Position numbers and translations under genes: made by a program. 64,000 nt of DNA, from NCBI GenBank assembly GCA_947652605.1, contig OX393579.1:24697674-24761673 (forward strand). The letters are read 5' to 3'. This DNA comes from Elmis aenea. Lineage: Eukaryota; Arthropoda; Insecta; Coleoptera; Elmidae. Positions 22,764-34,112 of the stretch are shown here, piece by piece. Positions within the stretch are counted from its first letter, which is position 1. Each line of letters begins with the position of its first letter. The notes beneath the pieces are model-generated. The model was given only the letters and a program-made list of their open reading frames with translations, ran no database searches and was not told the DNA's origin.

Positions 22764-24391
22764 TAGGGTGTCCCAAATTCGAGTAAATGCATGGGGATCT
22801 CGCTTATCTTAAGAGCTAGAGGTTGGTTAAATTAGGGCAAAGTTGCGAAATTAGATGCTCAACAAATATCTGCAAAGAAAATTTTCATAGCTGTCTTAGT
22901 TCAAAAGTTATTCAAGAAAAACTGAAAAAATTGATTTTCGTGTTTAAAGGTGCCTGTCCACGTGAGAGTAAACTACTCTCGATAGCAGCGTCGCCAAGGA
23001 TACAGCCCCTGAGAGTAACTCGCGATTGGCTATATCCTTGGCGACGCTGCTATCGAGAGTAGTTTACTCTCACGTGGACAGGCACCACTAGCCCTATTTC
23101 CTACATTTTTTAAGATATCGACAATCGGGAAGCACTTCTCCATGGAAACTTCTTACGCTTTATATTTTGAGATAACATAGAATTTCCAACAACGTTTCGT
23201 CTCTTCAGAACCATCATCAACTTCATTTTTTTAAATGCGGCGAAAAAAATTTAATCTCATAGTCGGATAGCATTTTGTCTTCTGATTACAATGATATATG
23301 ACACTTTATATCTAAAATGATTATTTACCACAAAAATTTGAGAAAAATTCATTTTGTCCAATTTTTGAATCAAATAAACAAAAAAAAAGCAAAATAAAAA
23401 ACAAAACAATTTTTATGTTTTTCTTGTTGTTCTGTTAAAACTGTCATTTTGACATTAACATGATCGTGATTAATTGTATAATTTGCAACCAGCTAAAAAT
23501 TCTTTGAATTTGTGCTTTTTTTATTAAATATTACAATCAACACTTTTAAAGGAATTCGAGATATGTCATAATAAACACAAAATTTTGTGTTCTTATGGCA
23601 TGCTTTTTAATTTTCAACAGTTTATTCAATACTTCATTAAAATCAATTACAATATCATATTTGTAACACCTTTTATTTTCCATAATTGACGAAAATTATT
23701 TTAACAATACCTTGCAATACACGAAGGGAAGCGAATAAATGAATAAATTAAAAATGTACTACCAGAACATAGGTAGTGAAAATAAAAATTGAGAACAAAA
23801 GCACAAATATCAAAAAATTTCTAGATGGTTGCAAGTTGCAATTATACAGTTAAGCAGATCATATTAATGTCAATGTGACAGTTTGAACAAAACAACAACA
23901 AAAGAATTGTTTTTTTTTGTTTGTATAAGATTATTTGATTCAAACATTGAACAAAATGAGTTTTTCTCAAATTTTTGTGGTAAAATATCATTTTAGATAA
24001 AAAGTGTCATATATCATTGTAATCAGAAGACAAAATGCTATCCGACTATGAGATTAAAAATGTTTCGCCGTATTTAAAAAAATTAAGTTGATGATGGTTC
24101 TAAAGAGACGAAACGTTGTTGGAAATTCTATGTTACCTCAAAATATAAAGCGTAAGAAGTTGCCATGGAGAAGTGCTTCCAGATTGTCGATATCTTAAAA
24201 AATGCAGGAAATAGGACAAAAAAACGAAAATCAATTTTTTCACTTTTGAACTAGGACAGCTATGGACATTTTCGTTGCAGATATTTGTTGAGCATCTAAT
24301 TTCGAAACTTTGCCCTAATTTAACCGACCTCGTAGCTCTTAAGATGAGCGAGATCCCCATGCATTTACTCGAATTTGGGACACCCTGTATA
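22762..24391. repeat. Palindromic element family C, copy 1
   Basis: A 1.63-kb near-palindrome from TATATAGGGTGTCCCAAATT to the complement AATTTGGGACACCCTGTATA. Paired blocks include 'gcatggggatctcgcttatc', 'tgctcaacaaatatctgca' and, deep inside, 'ccacaaaaatttgagaaaaa' (23329) against its complement near 23970. The axis is near 23650. A GC-rich hairpin is inserted only in the left arm (22949-23086). Both arms keep a GATGATGGTTCT...GAAACG motif. The open frames at 22823 and 24133 are mirror images of each other and not genes. Confidence 0.85.
22949..23086. mobile_element. 138-bp GC-rich hairpin inserted in palindrome C
   Basis: The first roughly 53 bases (starting GGTGCCTGTCCACGTGAGAG) recur perfectly as the complement at the end (ending GTGGACAGGCACC), leaving a loop of about 30 bases. 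The opposite arm of palindrome C lacks it, so it is a later insertion. The target duplication is unclear. Confidence 0.85.
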
Positions 24392-25674
24392 CAATGTATA
24401 TGTTATTTTTACGAGTTTTGACAAATATCGGTATTTCCAAAGTATTTTAGAACAAACGGTAGCATAAAGGAGTTCTCAAGATTTAAATTTCGGGAACCTG
24501 ATGAATTTCCTCGACATTTTATAAGTAATTTAGATGGATACTTATTAAGGAAGAAAACGATTTCGAGTTTTCTAAAAGAGGCAGGAGGTGCGTCTTTTAA
24601 TGAACCGAAATTATAAAGTCCTGCCGTAGAATAGCTCTATGGAAGGAAGTACTTTCAAAAACCATTAATTTCAAATGGTAATTAAATTGAAACTAACCAT
24701 TTCAAAAGCGTCGACTGATAAAATACACTTATGCTAAGCAATAAGAAATTGCTAGGAAACTATGAATTTAAAGGGAAAACGGCGAAAGAAAGAAAGCATT
24801 AGACAAAGGTGGTTTTAGATGGGCGTTAAAGTTAAAGATCTGTCTTGCGCTCAGCGTCGAGTATAAAAGCAATTTTTATGTTAAATCAGATATATCCAAG
24901 TTTCATATTTAAAGACTTTTAAAGCGGAACAGCGACGATTAAACGCTGGATTATTTAGAACACAAATGATACTCTTAAGGTTGAATAACGACGACTGTCA
25001 GGGTTTTTTATTACATTTTTATATATTTTATCTGTAATGTACTACTTATTTAACTAGAAATCGTATTCTTCAAAGCTGCATATACAGCGTGTTTCGAAAA
25101 TAGCAAAAACGAAAGTATTTAATATATTTTAAGCTATGGTTTTAAATTTTTGTATGTCTATGTTTTAAAATTAATATAACAATATGTGATTTATTAAACA
25201 TTGTAGTTTAAGTTATAGAAGTTTTTGCTTAATAAAGACTTTGACTAATATTAGCAACCTTATAACTTTACATTAAAAAAAAGTATAAGCCTGAACGAAC
25301 TACTATATAAAATTAAACAAAACGATTAGCATTTATCAATCCTAGTAACATACATTGCTTAACCAAAGTCGATAGGTATTTGTTAAAACGTTTTTCGCAA
25401 TGTAGGTTTTTATTAATGGCAACGTAAGAACTTCAAAACAAAAACGTTATTACGCATGAAAATTCAAAGCATTTGGTTTTAAAGATCATTTACTACTTAA
25501 AATATAAACAAAAACATAAAAATGGAAAAATAATCCTTCAACAAACGAGAAAATGTTAAGTTACAATTACTTTTATCCTCATTGTATAAGTTTAAAAAAA
25601 TACTGTAATGAGGCTGATTTTTTAATTTCAAAATTCAAAAACTGCTTTTAAAGTTGTATTGCTAGACTAAAAAT
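24392..25674. other. No gene recognised
   Basis: AT-rich. About 24480-24860 is somewhat less AT-rich but shows stops in all frames and no motif. An isolated 'tatacagcgtgtttcga' near 25080 resembles a family D tip. Confidence 0.4.
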
Positions 25675-26556
25675 TATACAGGGTGTTTCGTGAAAAATGC
25701 GAAAAAAATTGGGAGGCGATTCCTTATCCTTTCGGAGTTACACCTCCCCTAAAGGGGAGCGGTAAAAATGGGTTTTTATTTTATTTCTCAAATTTGAATA
25801 AATGTAGGAAAATAATATTTGGTAGATGTTTTATACTTATTAAAAGTTTTCCCACAGTAATATTTTTAATCATCTCCCACCTTCACAGGGGGCTGAAATG
25901 TGTACCCCTGTTGTTTTTTTTTATCAGAACTTTTTGGTGGGTAAAAATTTTGCAATTTACAAATTTTTGTTTGAAATCTGGGTTTATTTATAATTTTTTT
26001 TATTCTTTAGTTTTACTCGTATAACCTACAGTTTTTGAGTAAAAAATAATAAAAGTAAATATGCACCATTAGTATGCCAATATAAAACATTCATTTTGGT
26101 GGTTGCCATGGTTTGTTTGGTAACCACCAAAATACATTTTTTACTCAAAAACGGCAAGTTTTACGAGAAACGTTAGATAATAAAAACAGTTTTTAAGTAA
26201 ATCAAGCTTTCAAGCAAAAATTTTTAAATTGCAAAATTTCAACCTACCAAAAAGTTCTGATAAAAAAATCAACAGGGGTCACACTTATCAGCCGCTTGTG
26301 AAGGTTGAGATGATTGAAAATATTACCATGGAAAACCTTTTAATAAGTAGAAAACATCTATCAAATATCATCCTCCTACATTTATCCAAATTTGAGAAAT
26401 AAAATAAAAACATAATTTTACCGCTCTCCGTTAGGGCGGTGTAACTCCGAAAGGAGATGTCTTAAGGAAAAAAAATAATATAAAAGACCCCCCTTAATTT
26501 TCGATAAGGAATCACCACCCGAATTTTTTCGCATTTTTTACGAAACACCCTTTATA
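25675..26556. repeat. Palindromic element family D, copy 2
   Basis: Starts TATACAGGGTGTTTCGTGAA and ends TACGAAACACCCTTTATA. It has paired blocks 'cattttggtggttgccatgg' and 'tggtaaccaccaaaat' at the axis near 26110, and the 'tcccaccttcacagg' block in each arm. The left arm lacks the 'cgaaaattaagggg' segment that the right arm retains. The 113-codon frame from 25683 is the arm itself, not a gene. Confidence 0.85.
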
Positions 26557-27537
26557 AAATAATAACCTTCATGCACTATGTTTTACAAAATTATATATTC
26601 TTTCACAACTTTTAACTATGAGTTGTAATTAATATGAAATTTAAAAAAAAAATGTTTTCTCTGATTTTTTGCCAATCTTTAAACATGGATGTCATGAATC
26701 AACAATTGTTATATTCATTGTATTTTATTAAACACCCCTTAAAAATAGTTAAAAGTTAAATTGTTCGTAAATTATAACAAAACGTTATTCACACATAACA
26801 AAAGCGGCAACGGCCTAAATCCAAGAGGGGTTCAAGGTGTGAAAGAGAGATAATCGAAGTGAAAGAAGCTGGATAAGGCGTGGAACAAATAACTGAGGAA
26901 AATTTTCGAAATTCTTAACCTGTTTTAAAAAAAAAATAAGTAACCATAATGATTTAAAAAACACTAAATTAATGAGTCTATGAAATAAATATACTTAGAA
27001 CACAGTAAAAATGCAGTCGCAATAATTAAAACATTTTCCATATCGGTTTTTATAAATCCTTTAAAAAACCCTAATAAATAAAGATCATACGAATGTATAG
27101 GAGTTCATGAAACAAATAAATCTAACAACAATTAATGTTAAATAGATACGACAGGATGGTAAGGTCTGAAATGAAACAGATAAATTTTTTAGAATTATAT
27201 TTGGTAGTTTTCTAATATTTTCTTACTTAGTACTTTGTTAATCTATTTATCTGTTAAATTGTACAAATTTTCGAATTTAATGTGAATTTTGCGCCTACAA
27301 TGCTTCCACTGAAATACACATTGTTGCCTCAAAAAAGTTCTAGGATCAATGAAAATTTGCTTGGATATTTCATTGTTCAGTGTAAACTTATATTTTTATA
27401 AGATCATTTCAATGTAATACAATGAAACTGTAAAATTTTAGGTGTAATGTTTTCACATTGACATTTCAAATAAGACTTTCTTAATTGCTGCTATTATCAT
27501 AATGTTTTTACATACTTTTTAACTGTCTAGCCAAGCC
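26557..27537. other. AT-rich DNA before the tandem array
   Basis: No open frame or repeat recognised. A pyrimidine-rich stretch ending TTTTTAACTGTCTAG at about 27519-27533 could act as a splice acceptor for the coding-like array that follows, but this is weak. Confidence 0.35.
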
Positions 27538-27542
27538 GAACA

Positions 27543-27590
27543 GGAAGAAGTTTCCGAAATGGTGGTTGAAGAAGTTTCCGAAATGGTGGT
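27543..27590 (+). repeat. 24-bp duplication at the head of the array
   Basis: 'gaagaagtttccgaaatggtgg' occurs twice in tandem. In the frame of the array it reads EEVSEMVV twice. Confidence 0.8.
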
Positions 27591-27633
27591 AAAAAAAATC
27601 GCGATAGTTCCATCACATGGCTGTTCTTCGTTG

Positions 27634-29580
27634 AACACCTCGGTGATGGAAACACCAAGTTCTAATGTGCCGTAGTATGTTTATAAACTATACATGATTT
27701 CCGAAAGGCCAAGAAGTTGCCCCGGCAACCCCCAATGAAGGTCAAATTGTTTGTAACTTATGACATGTTATTGAATATCTTTTTTATGGACCATAACACG
27801 TAGAACGGTGAAGGTAATCAAACCCCCTCCTCATTTTAATAATAATAGACGCGGTGGTGGATGTGACAGCGGTGGTAGAGACGGCAGCGCTGGTGGAAGT
27901 GGAAGAGCGAAAGAGGTGATAGAGGCAGAAGAGGTGCTGAGGCTGAACACCTTGGTGATGGAAACACCAAATTCTAATGTGCCGCAGTATGTTTATAAAC
28001 TATACAACATGATTTCCGGAAGGCCAAGAAGTTGCCTCGGCAACCCCCGATGAAAGTCAAATTGTTTGTAACTTATGACATCTTATTGAATATCTTTTTT
28101 ATGGACCATAACACGTCGAATGGTGAAAGTAATCAAACCCCCTCCTCATTTTAATAATAATAGACGCGGTGGTGGATGTGACAGCGGTGGTAGAGACGGC
28201 AGCGCTGGTGGAAGTGGAAGAGCGAAAGAGGTGATAGAGGCAGAAGAGGTGCTGAGGCTGAACACCTTGGTGATGGAAACACCAAATTCTAATGTGCCGC
28301 AGTATGTTTATAAACTATACAACATGATTTCCGGAAGGCCAAGAAGTTGCCTCGGCAACCCCCGATGAAAGTAAAATTGTTTGTAACTTATGACATGTTA
28401 TTGAATATCTTTTTTATGGACCATAACACGTCGAACGGTGAAGGTAATCAAACCCCCTCCTCATTTTAATAATAATAGACGCGGTGGTGGATGTGACAGC
28501 GGTGGTAGAGACGGCAGCGCTGGTGGAAGTGGAAGAGCGAAAGATGTGATAGAGGCAGAAGAGGTGCTAAGGCTGAACACCTTGGTGATGGAAACACCAA
28601 ATTCTAATGTGCCGCAGTATGTTTATAAACTATACAACATGATTTCCGGAAGGCCAAGAAGTTGCCTCGGCAAACCCCGATGAAAGTCAAATTGTTTGTA
28701 ACTTATGACATGTTATTGAATATCTTTTTTATGGACCATAACATGTCGAACGGTGAAGGTAATCAAACCCCCTCCTCATTTTAATAATAATAGACGCGGT
28801 GGTGGATGTGACAGCGGTGGTAGAGACGGCAGCGCTGGTGGAAGTGGAAGAGCGAAAGAGGTGATAGAGGCAGAAGAGGTGCTGAGGCTGAACACCTTGG
28901 TGATGGAAACACCAAATTCTAATGTGCCGCAGTATGTTTATAAACTATACAACATGATTTCCGGAAGGCCAAGAAGTTGCCTCGGCAACCCCCGATGAAA
29001 GTCAAATTGTTTGTAACTTATGACATGTTATTGAATATCTTTTTTATGGACCATAACACGTCGAACGGTGGAGGTAATCAAACCCCCTCCTCATTTTAAT
29101 AATAATAGACGCGGTGGTGGATGTGACAGCGGTGGTAGAGACGGCAGCACTGGTGGAAGTGGAAGAGCGAAAGAGGTGATAGAGGCAGACGAGGTGCTGA
29201 GGCTGAACACCTTGGTGATGGAAACACCAAATTCTAATGTGCCGCAGTATGTTTATAAACTATACAACATGATTTCCGGAAGGCCAAGAAGTTGCCTCGG
29301 CAACCCCCGATGAAAGTCAAATTGTTTGTAACTTATGACATGTTATTGAATATCTTTTTTATGGACCATAACACGTCGAACGGTGGAGGTAATCAAACCC
29401 CCTCCTGATCTTAATAATAATAGAGGCGGTGGTGGATGCGGCAGCGGTGGTAGAGACGGCAGCGCTAGTGGAAGTGAAGCAAGTGGAAGTGGAAGAGCCA
29501 AAGAGGTACTGAGGCAGTAGAGGTGGTAGAGGCAGAAGAGGATGGGATTGTCAAAGAAGATGGAGAAAGAGGGGAGGTAA
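27634..29580 (+). repeat. 315-bp tandem array with Gly/Arg-rich coding content
   Basis: One decayed partial unit (27634-27807), five nearly identical 315-bp units starting at 27808, 28123, 28438, 28753 and 29068, and a diverged sixth (29383-29580). Each full unit holds an 81-codon frame that opens with a GTG, not an ATG. It contains NNNRRGGGCDSGGRDGSAGG and ends ISGRPRSCLGNPR. Other frames of the same unit read MDHNTSNGEGNQTPSSF (ending at a stop one base out of frame with NNNRRGGG) and SERGDRGRRGAEAEHLGDGN. The last unit reads GSRGGRGRRGWDC and then meets a donor-like GGGAGGTAAAT near 29573. I infer an ancestral RGG-type coding exon that was frameshifted and then amplified. A Vasa-like N-terminal region is one guess. 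I do not think the 81-codon frames are working genes. Confidence 0.8.
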
Positions 29581-29700
29581 ATATTCCTTCAAATTGCTAC
29601 AGGCGATTTTAAAGTAAGGTCGCTTCGTTAGAGCCACTTCGGTTTTATCGCTAAATTTAATTTTGCAAGTCGATCTGGCGAATATTAAAAAAATTGTTAA

Positions 29701-29882
29701 GTTTGTTAATAAGTTGCTAATAAATTTATTGTTCTTACAAGTTATTATTTACTTGTCTTATGATCATTCACATAATAGCTAAATATTGTTGTTTGTTAAT
29801 AAGTTGTTAATAAATTTATTGTTCTTACAAGTTTTTATTATTTACTTGTCTTATGATCATTCACATAATAGCTAAATATTTA
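29701..29882. repeat. Tandem duplication of a 90-bp unit
   Basis: The segment starting 'gtttgttaataagttg' at 29701-29790 is repeated at 29791-29882 with one substitution and a small insertion in the middle. AT-rich, no function visible. Confidence 0.9.
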
Positions 29883-30543
29883 TAGTAATTACATTTTCAT
29901 GAATTGATACTTATTGTCTTATGAAAGAACATCCAAATTAATTTAAATTGAAACGCTTAATCCTTAATCGTTTGTCCAGTGTATTGTGCTAATTTAGAAT
30001 CTTCGTGCTTTTTTTGACAGGTACACAAAAAACGATTCCAGATTTACGTTGAACTTGGACCTTTAACGATCTGTCAAATACTTGTCACTGCTTTCACGGC
30101 GTGGCTGTGTACTGTAAAGTCTCAATATCAAGTAATGTATAAAAAATTGAAATTCGTGAAAAAAATATTTCTTTAAATTTTAAATTAACATTAAGAAATG
30201 GCATTGTAAGTTAATGACATAAAAATTCAGTACTCCTGACTATTTCCCACATGTCATTCAAACCAATCACTTAAGTCAAATTATAGTCTTCATGTTATGA
30301 CCAATCACGTTCATTTTTAAGCACGGATGTTTTCAGTGGCAAAAAAGCGAAAACATCCCGTTTCCATAGTAACCTGGTTGCTTGTTTACAGATGTTTGAC
30401 AGTTGTAAAGCATATTGAAAATTACAGTATTTAAAAAATAAACAAAAATTGTAAATATTTTTGGTATTTTATTTGGGAAATAGTTCAATCAAATATATTT
30501 CGGAACATTATTTTGCAGGAAACATTTAAACACAAGTTTGTTG
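29883..30543. other. No gene recognised
   Basis: A small hairpin GGATGTTTT...AAAACATCC lies at about 30326-30359. Nothing else. Confidence 0.4.
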
Positions 30544-30551
30544 CCTATAGG

Positions 30552-32492
30552 TAGGCCTACCATATTTTCGTAAAGTCAAACCGGGGCACGAGAATCTTTC
30601 TTTTTAAATCATAAAGATGGGCTAGAAAGTGGGGGCAAAAAAACGCGCCGCAGGCGATTTTTTTTTTGAATTTTAAAAGTTCAAACGTGTTTTAATGCAA
30701 AGTTAGAGCTCTTTACCATCATCCAAAATTACTGGCAGAATCTTTTCTGATTTTTTTTTATCAAATTGCCCCACCTTCTACAAAATTATTCGTAATAAAG
30801 GTAAAAAGTTTCACTAATAATTTCTATTTAGGTACAGGAACTATAAACAATATTAAGATGAAAGCAATACTTTTCAGTTCAAATATTTTAAAAACACGTA
30901 AAAACATAAGCTTGTGCTTTAAATTTATTTTATTGTTGCTTGTTCAAATAGTTCAAAAGTTTATAAACAAAAAGCGTACATTACTATGAATATATTTAAT
31001 GGCATGCGTACAGGGTGGACCAAATTCGAATGTTTTACGGGGTATCTCGGTTACCGTAATAGATAGCGAAAATATGATTTCGGTCTCTTTGGCTATTTTT
31101 TTGCGAAAATAACGCCTAAGCAATCAGATTTTTTCTATCGGATTCCATTTTGGCACTACAGACGAAAAATGAAATTTCATCATTTTTGAAAATTTGCTGA
31201 AACTTCTTTATTTATTAAATTAGAACAAAATGTTATAAAGGTTTTTTATACAGCTTTTTATGCTTAATTTAAAAACAAAAGTATTTTTTTCTTAGCCTCC
31301 TTGACTTTTGAGATATGGAGTAAACTTACATTTTTTTAAATGGAAACCCTAGTTGGCCATGACTTTATGTAAAAGAGTATTTTTTTAGCTTTTCAAAACT
31401 ATATAGTTTTATATATTTTTTGCAAAAAATAGCCAAGATATGGCAAATTTTGTAAAAATTCGATCATCAAAGTTAGCCATGATTTCGTAAACAAGTGATG
31501 TTTGCAATTATTAAACAACTAAACGTCATTTAGAAGTAATTTTTTAAACTTTTAAGCAAATTCGTGTATTATTTTGTATTTTATAACTGTTTATTGTGGT
31601 ATTGTGAACATGGCTAATTTTGAACTCTTTGAAAAGTTTAATATGTTAGAATATTACTTTGTAAGTGATAAAAACGTAGGGGTTGTTTCAGAATTTACTT
31701 GGCAATGACGTTGTTGTTTAATAATTGCAAACATCACTTGTTTACGAAATCATGGCAAACTTTGATCATCGAATTTTTACAAAATTGGCCATATCTCGGT
31801 TATTTTTGCAAAAAATATATAAAACTATATATTTTTGAAAAGCTAAAAAAATACTCTTTCACATAAAGTCATGGCGAACTAGGGTTTCCATTAAAAAAAA
31901 TGTAAGTTTACTCCATATCTCGAAAGTCAAGGAGGCTAAGAAAAAACTACTTTTGTTTTTAAATTAAGCATACAAATTTGTATAAAAAACCTTTATAACA
32001 TTTTGTTCTAATTTAACAAATAAAGAAGTTTCAGCAAATTTTCAAAAATGATGAAGTTTCATTTTTCGTCTGTAGTGCCAAAATGGAATCCGATAGAAAA
32101 AATCTGATTGCATAGGCGTTATTTTCTCAAAAAAATAGCCCAAGAGACCAAAATCAGATTTTTGTAATCTATTACGTAACCGAGATACCCCGTAAAACAT
32201 TCGAATTTGGTCCACCCTGTACAGCGTTCACATAATATTTTCCCACGCAAACGCGTATATCTAAAGGCATGCAATTGGCAACCCTTTAACACCTGCGCAG
32301 ACGTTTCACAACAAAACACGTTTTTCTTAGCTCCTCGCTCTTTTTGTTACCCACGCGGACAGATTTTACAAAAAAATGGGCGCGGAATATTATTTTTCGG
32401 AAACCGGGACAAACGCGAAACCGACCGGGACATCGGGACATAACCTCTAAACCGGGACTGTCCCGGCCAAACTGGGACGTGTGGTAGGCCTA
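30552..32492. mobile_element. hAT-like element, TAGGCCTACCA ends, hosting palindrome H
   Basis: Ends TAGGCCTACCA and TGGTAGGCCTA are inverted. The flanks are cctatagg (30544-30551) and attatagg (32493-32500), an 8-bp duplication with two changes. Near the right end GGGAC/GTCCC words repeat (GGGACTGTCCCGG). The centre is palindrome H. About 450 bp on the left and 270 bp on the right belong to the host, with no transposase visible. Confidence 0.65.
31008..32222. repeat. Palindromic element family H
   Basis: Begins GTACAGGGTGGACCAAATTC and ends with the complement GAATTTGGTCCACCCTGTAC. The arms pair nearly end to end (blocks 'attccattttggcactacag', 'catgatttcgtaaacaagtg', 'gcaattattaaacaac'), with an unpaired centre at about 31560-31680. 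A full transcript would fold into a hairpin of roughly 550 bp. Open frames at both ends are arm sequence. Confidence 0.85.
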
Positions 32493-32500
32493 ATTATAGG

Positions 32501-33471
32501 TAACAACTTTCGACAAAATGAATGACCAAAGCAAAAATTTTTTTTTAATAATGTTTCCTTAATATATTATAATTGATAATTAACTACATACTGAATAGAT
32601 TTAGTTGATTAAAATTAAATTATCAGACAAACGCAACAGAATAGTAGGCAAAATATGCAATTTTAAGCGCTTTCATTGAAATATCTCCCAGAAGAAATCT
32701 TTGAAAATCACAGGGTCTTGCACACAAATAGGTAAATATAATATTTCCTCAATGCATATTTTATGATGTAAGTTAAAACAGTTGCAGCCAAAAAGCGAAA
32801 GAGAACAATAATTACTTTGATAGACGTGTGTCAAATTTTAGTTTCATATAATATTTACTAATTTATTTTTTAATCATTTACATAATAGCGTCAACGAAAA
32901 AATCACTTAGACACTGGTAGTTTCTTTTCTTAAACCGCAAATGTGGGACACCCTGTATTGAATTATCAAGATAATATATTGCATAAAAATTTTGTTTTGT
33001 TGCGTAAAAATCATTTTCGACGTGCATTCGCTGTCGTGAAAACATCTCCACAAATAAAATCCGGGCGAAAGTTTTAAAAACGGTATCAGTTTACTCCAGA
33101 TTGACAACAAATTTTAAAAATCTAAACATTTCTCGTCGTGAGGCTTTCTCTTGTCAAATGTGAAATAAAACATTTCAAGGTATTATGCTATGATTGGAAG
33201 TGTCACGATTATTGCACTGAGACTGCACTGACGTACGTTATATCTTTATATCCTTACATCAAGATGTTCATTAGCAATGCATTAAAATAATAAGTTTAAG
33301 TTTAAGTAATTTAATACAGTTCGATTATGCAGATTTTCTTATTATTAAGGCTTGTCCGTTGATAATAAAGAAGGATAAAACCTAAAGCAAGTTTTCACTT
33401 TTAAATGTTTATTTCTCCCCGTATTGTTGCAAAGCTAGCAATTCATCATAAATTATGTTTGTAGGTGTTTT
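32501..33471. other. No gene recognised
   Basis: A 'gtgggacaccctgtat' tip at about 32943-32958 resembles a palindrome end without a partner. The minus-strand frame at 32907-33110 crosses it and is not supported. Confidence 0.4.
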
Positions 33472-33712
33472 ACATATACCGGGTGTAAATGAAGTGTGGT
33501 ACACCCCCTTTTTTTCTTTAGTTTTGATTTTAGATAAATGAAAATTTAGACATATGATATGTGCAAAAAACGGGCTTTTTGAGCCCTTGCACACATTTGT
33601 TTCACATCCGGTTTCGCCCAACTTTGTTATTTTAAATGGAACACCCTGTATATTTTTACATTTTTGGAAAGAGGAAGTGATTTTGGATACAAATGCACTA
33701 TTTTATATATAA

Positions 33713-33812
33713 TTTTTATAACCTCAAAATGTTTTTTAAACAAAATTTAGTTTTTTGTTAATTTTTATAACCTCAAAATGTTTTTTAAACAAAATTTAGT
33801 TTTTTGTTAACA
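33713..33812. repeat. 50-bp tandem duplication in the arm of I
   Basis: 'tttttataacctcaaaatg' through 'tttagttttttgttaa' is present twice here and once in the right arm (about 34797-34850, inverted), so the duplication arose after the palindrome formed. Confidence 0.85.
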
Positions 33813-34112
33813 CATTGAGTGCCAAAGGTAAAAAACAAAAATTACAAAATTGTTAAGAAAGAATAAATATAATTTTTGCATTTCATGTCATCAAATTTTT
33901 ATTTTTACGATTTTGCCCGAACCAAGTATATCTAAATGTTCTCCAGGGGCCACGCTTTCAGATCAGTGTACAAATTATATGGTAGTGTCATTCATTTCTG
34001 AACGACGTAGACTTAAACAGTTCCAGGTCTGTCATACATATATGAACGACGTAGACTCTTTGGATAAAGCACTGTCATACATAAATGAATGACGTGGCAT
34101 GCAATGTGTTAA
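33807..34112. mobile_element. TTAA-flanked piggyBac-type MITE
   Basis: Inverted ends TTAACACATTGAGTGCC and GGCATGCAATGTGTTAA have perfect TTAA on both sides. It is absent from the matching place in the other arm of palindrome I, where 'aagagtgccgtgacc' is continuous, which gives an empty-site comparison. Internally GAACGACGTAGACT occurs twice. The 80-codon frame inside is not supported. Confidence 0.85.

Noticed and set aside
22823..24360. A conserved protein encoded twice (plus strand 22823-23062 and minus strand 24133-24360, sharing KLGQSxEIRCSTNIC).
   Set aside because: The two frames are the two arms of palindrome C, so their similarity reflects the inverted repeat and not selection on a protein.
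25683..26024. A 113-codon plus-strand gene.
   Set aside because: It is wholly inside palindrome D2. The matching regions of D1 and D3 are broken in frame, and the composition is low-complexity Phe/Leu/Ile.
27808..29313. Five separate 81-codon genes in the tandem array.
   Set aside because: They are identical frames of one repeat unit and have no ATG start. The coding signal is split over three frames, so they are by-products of repetition.
27634..29580. CRISPR array.
   Set aside because: Units are directly contiguous 315-bp copies without spacers, in a eukaryotic context.
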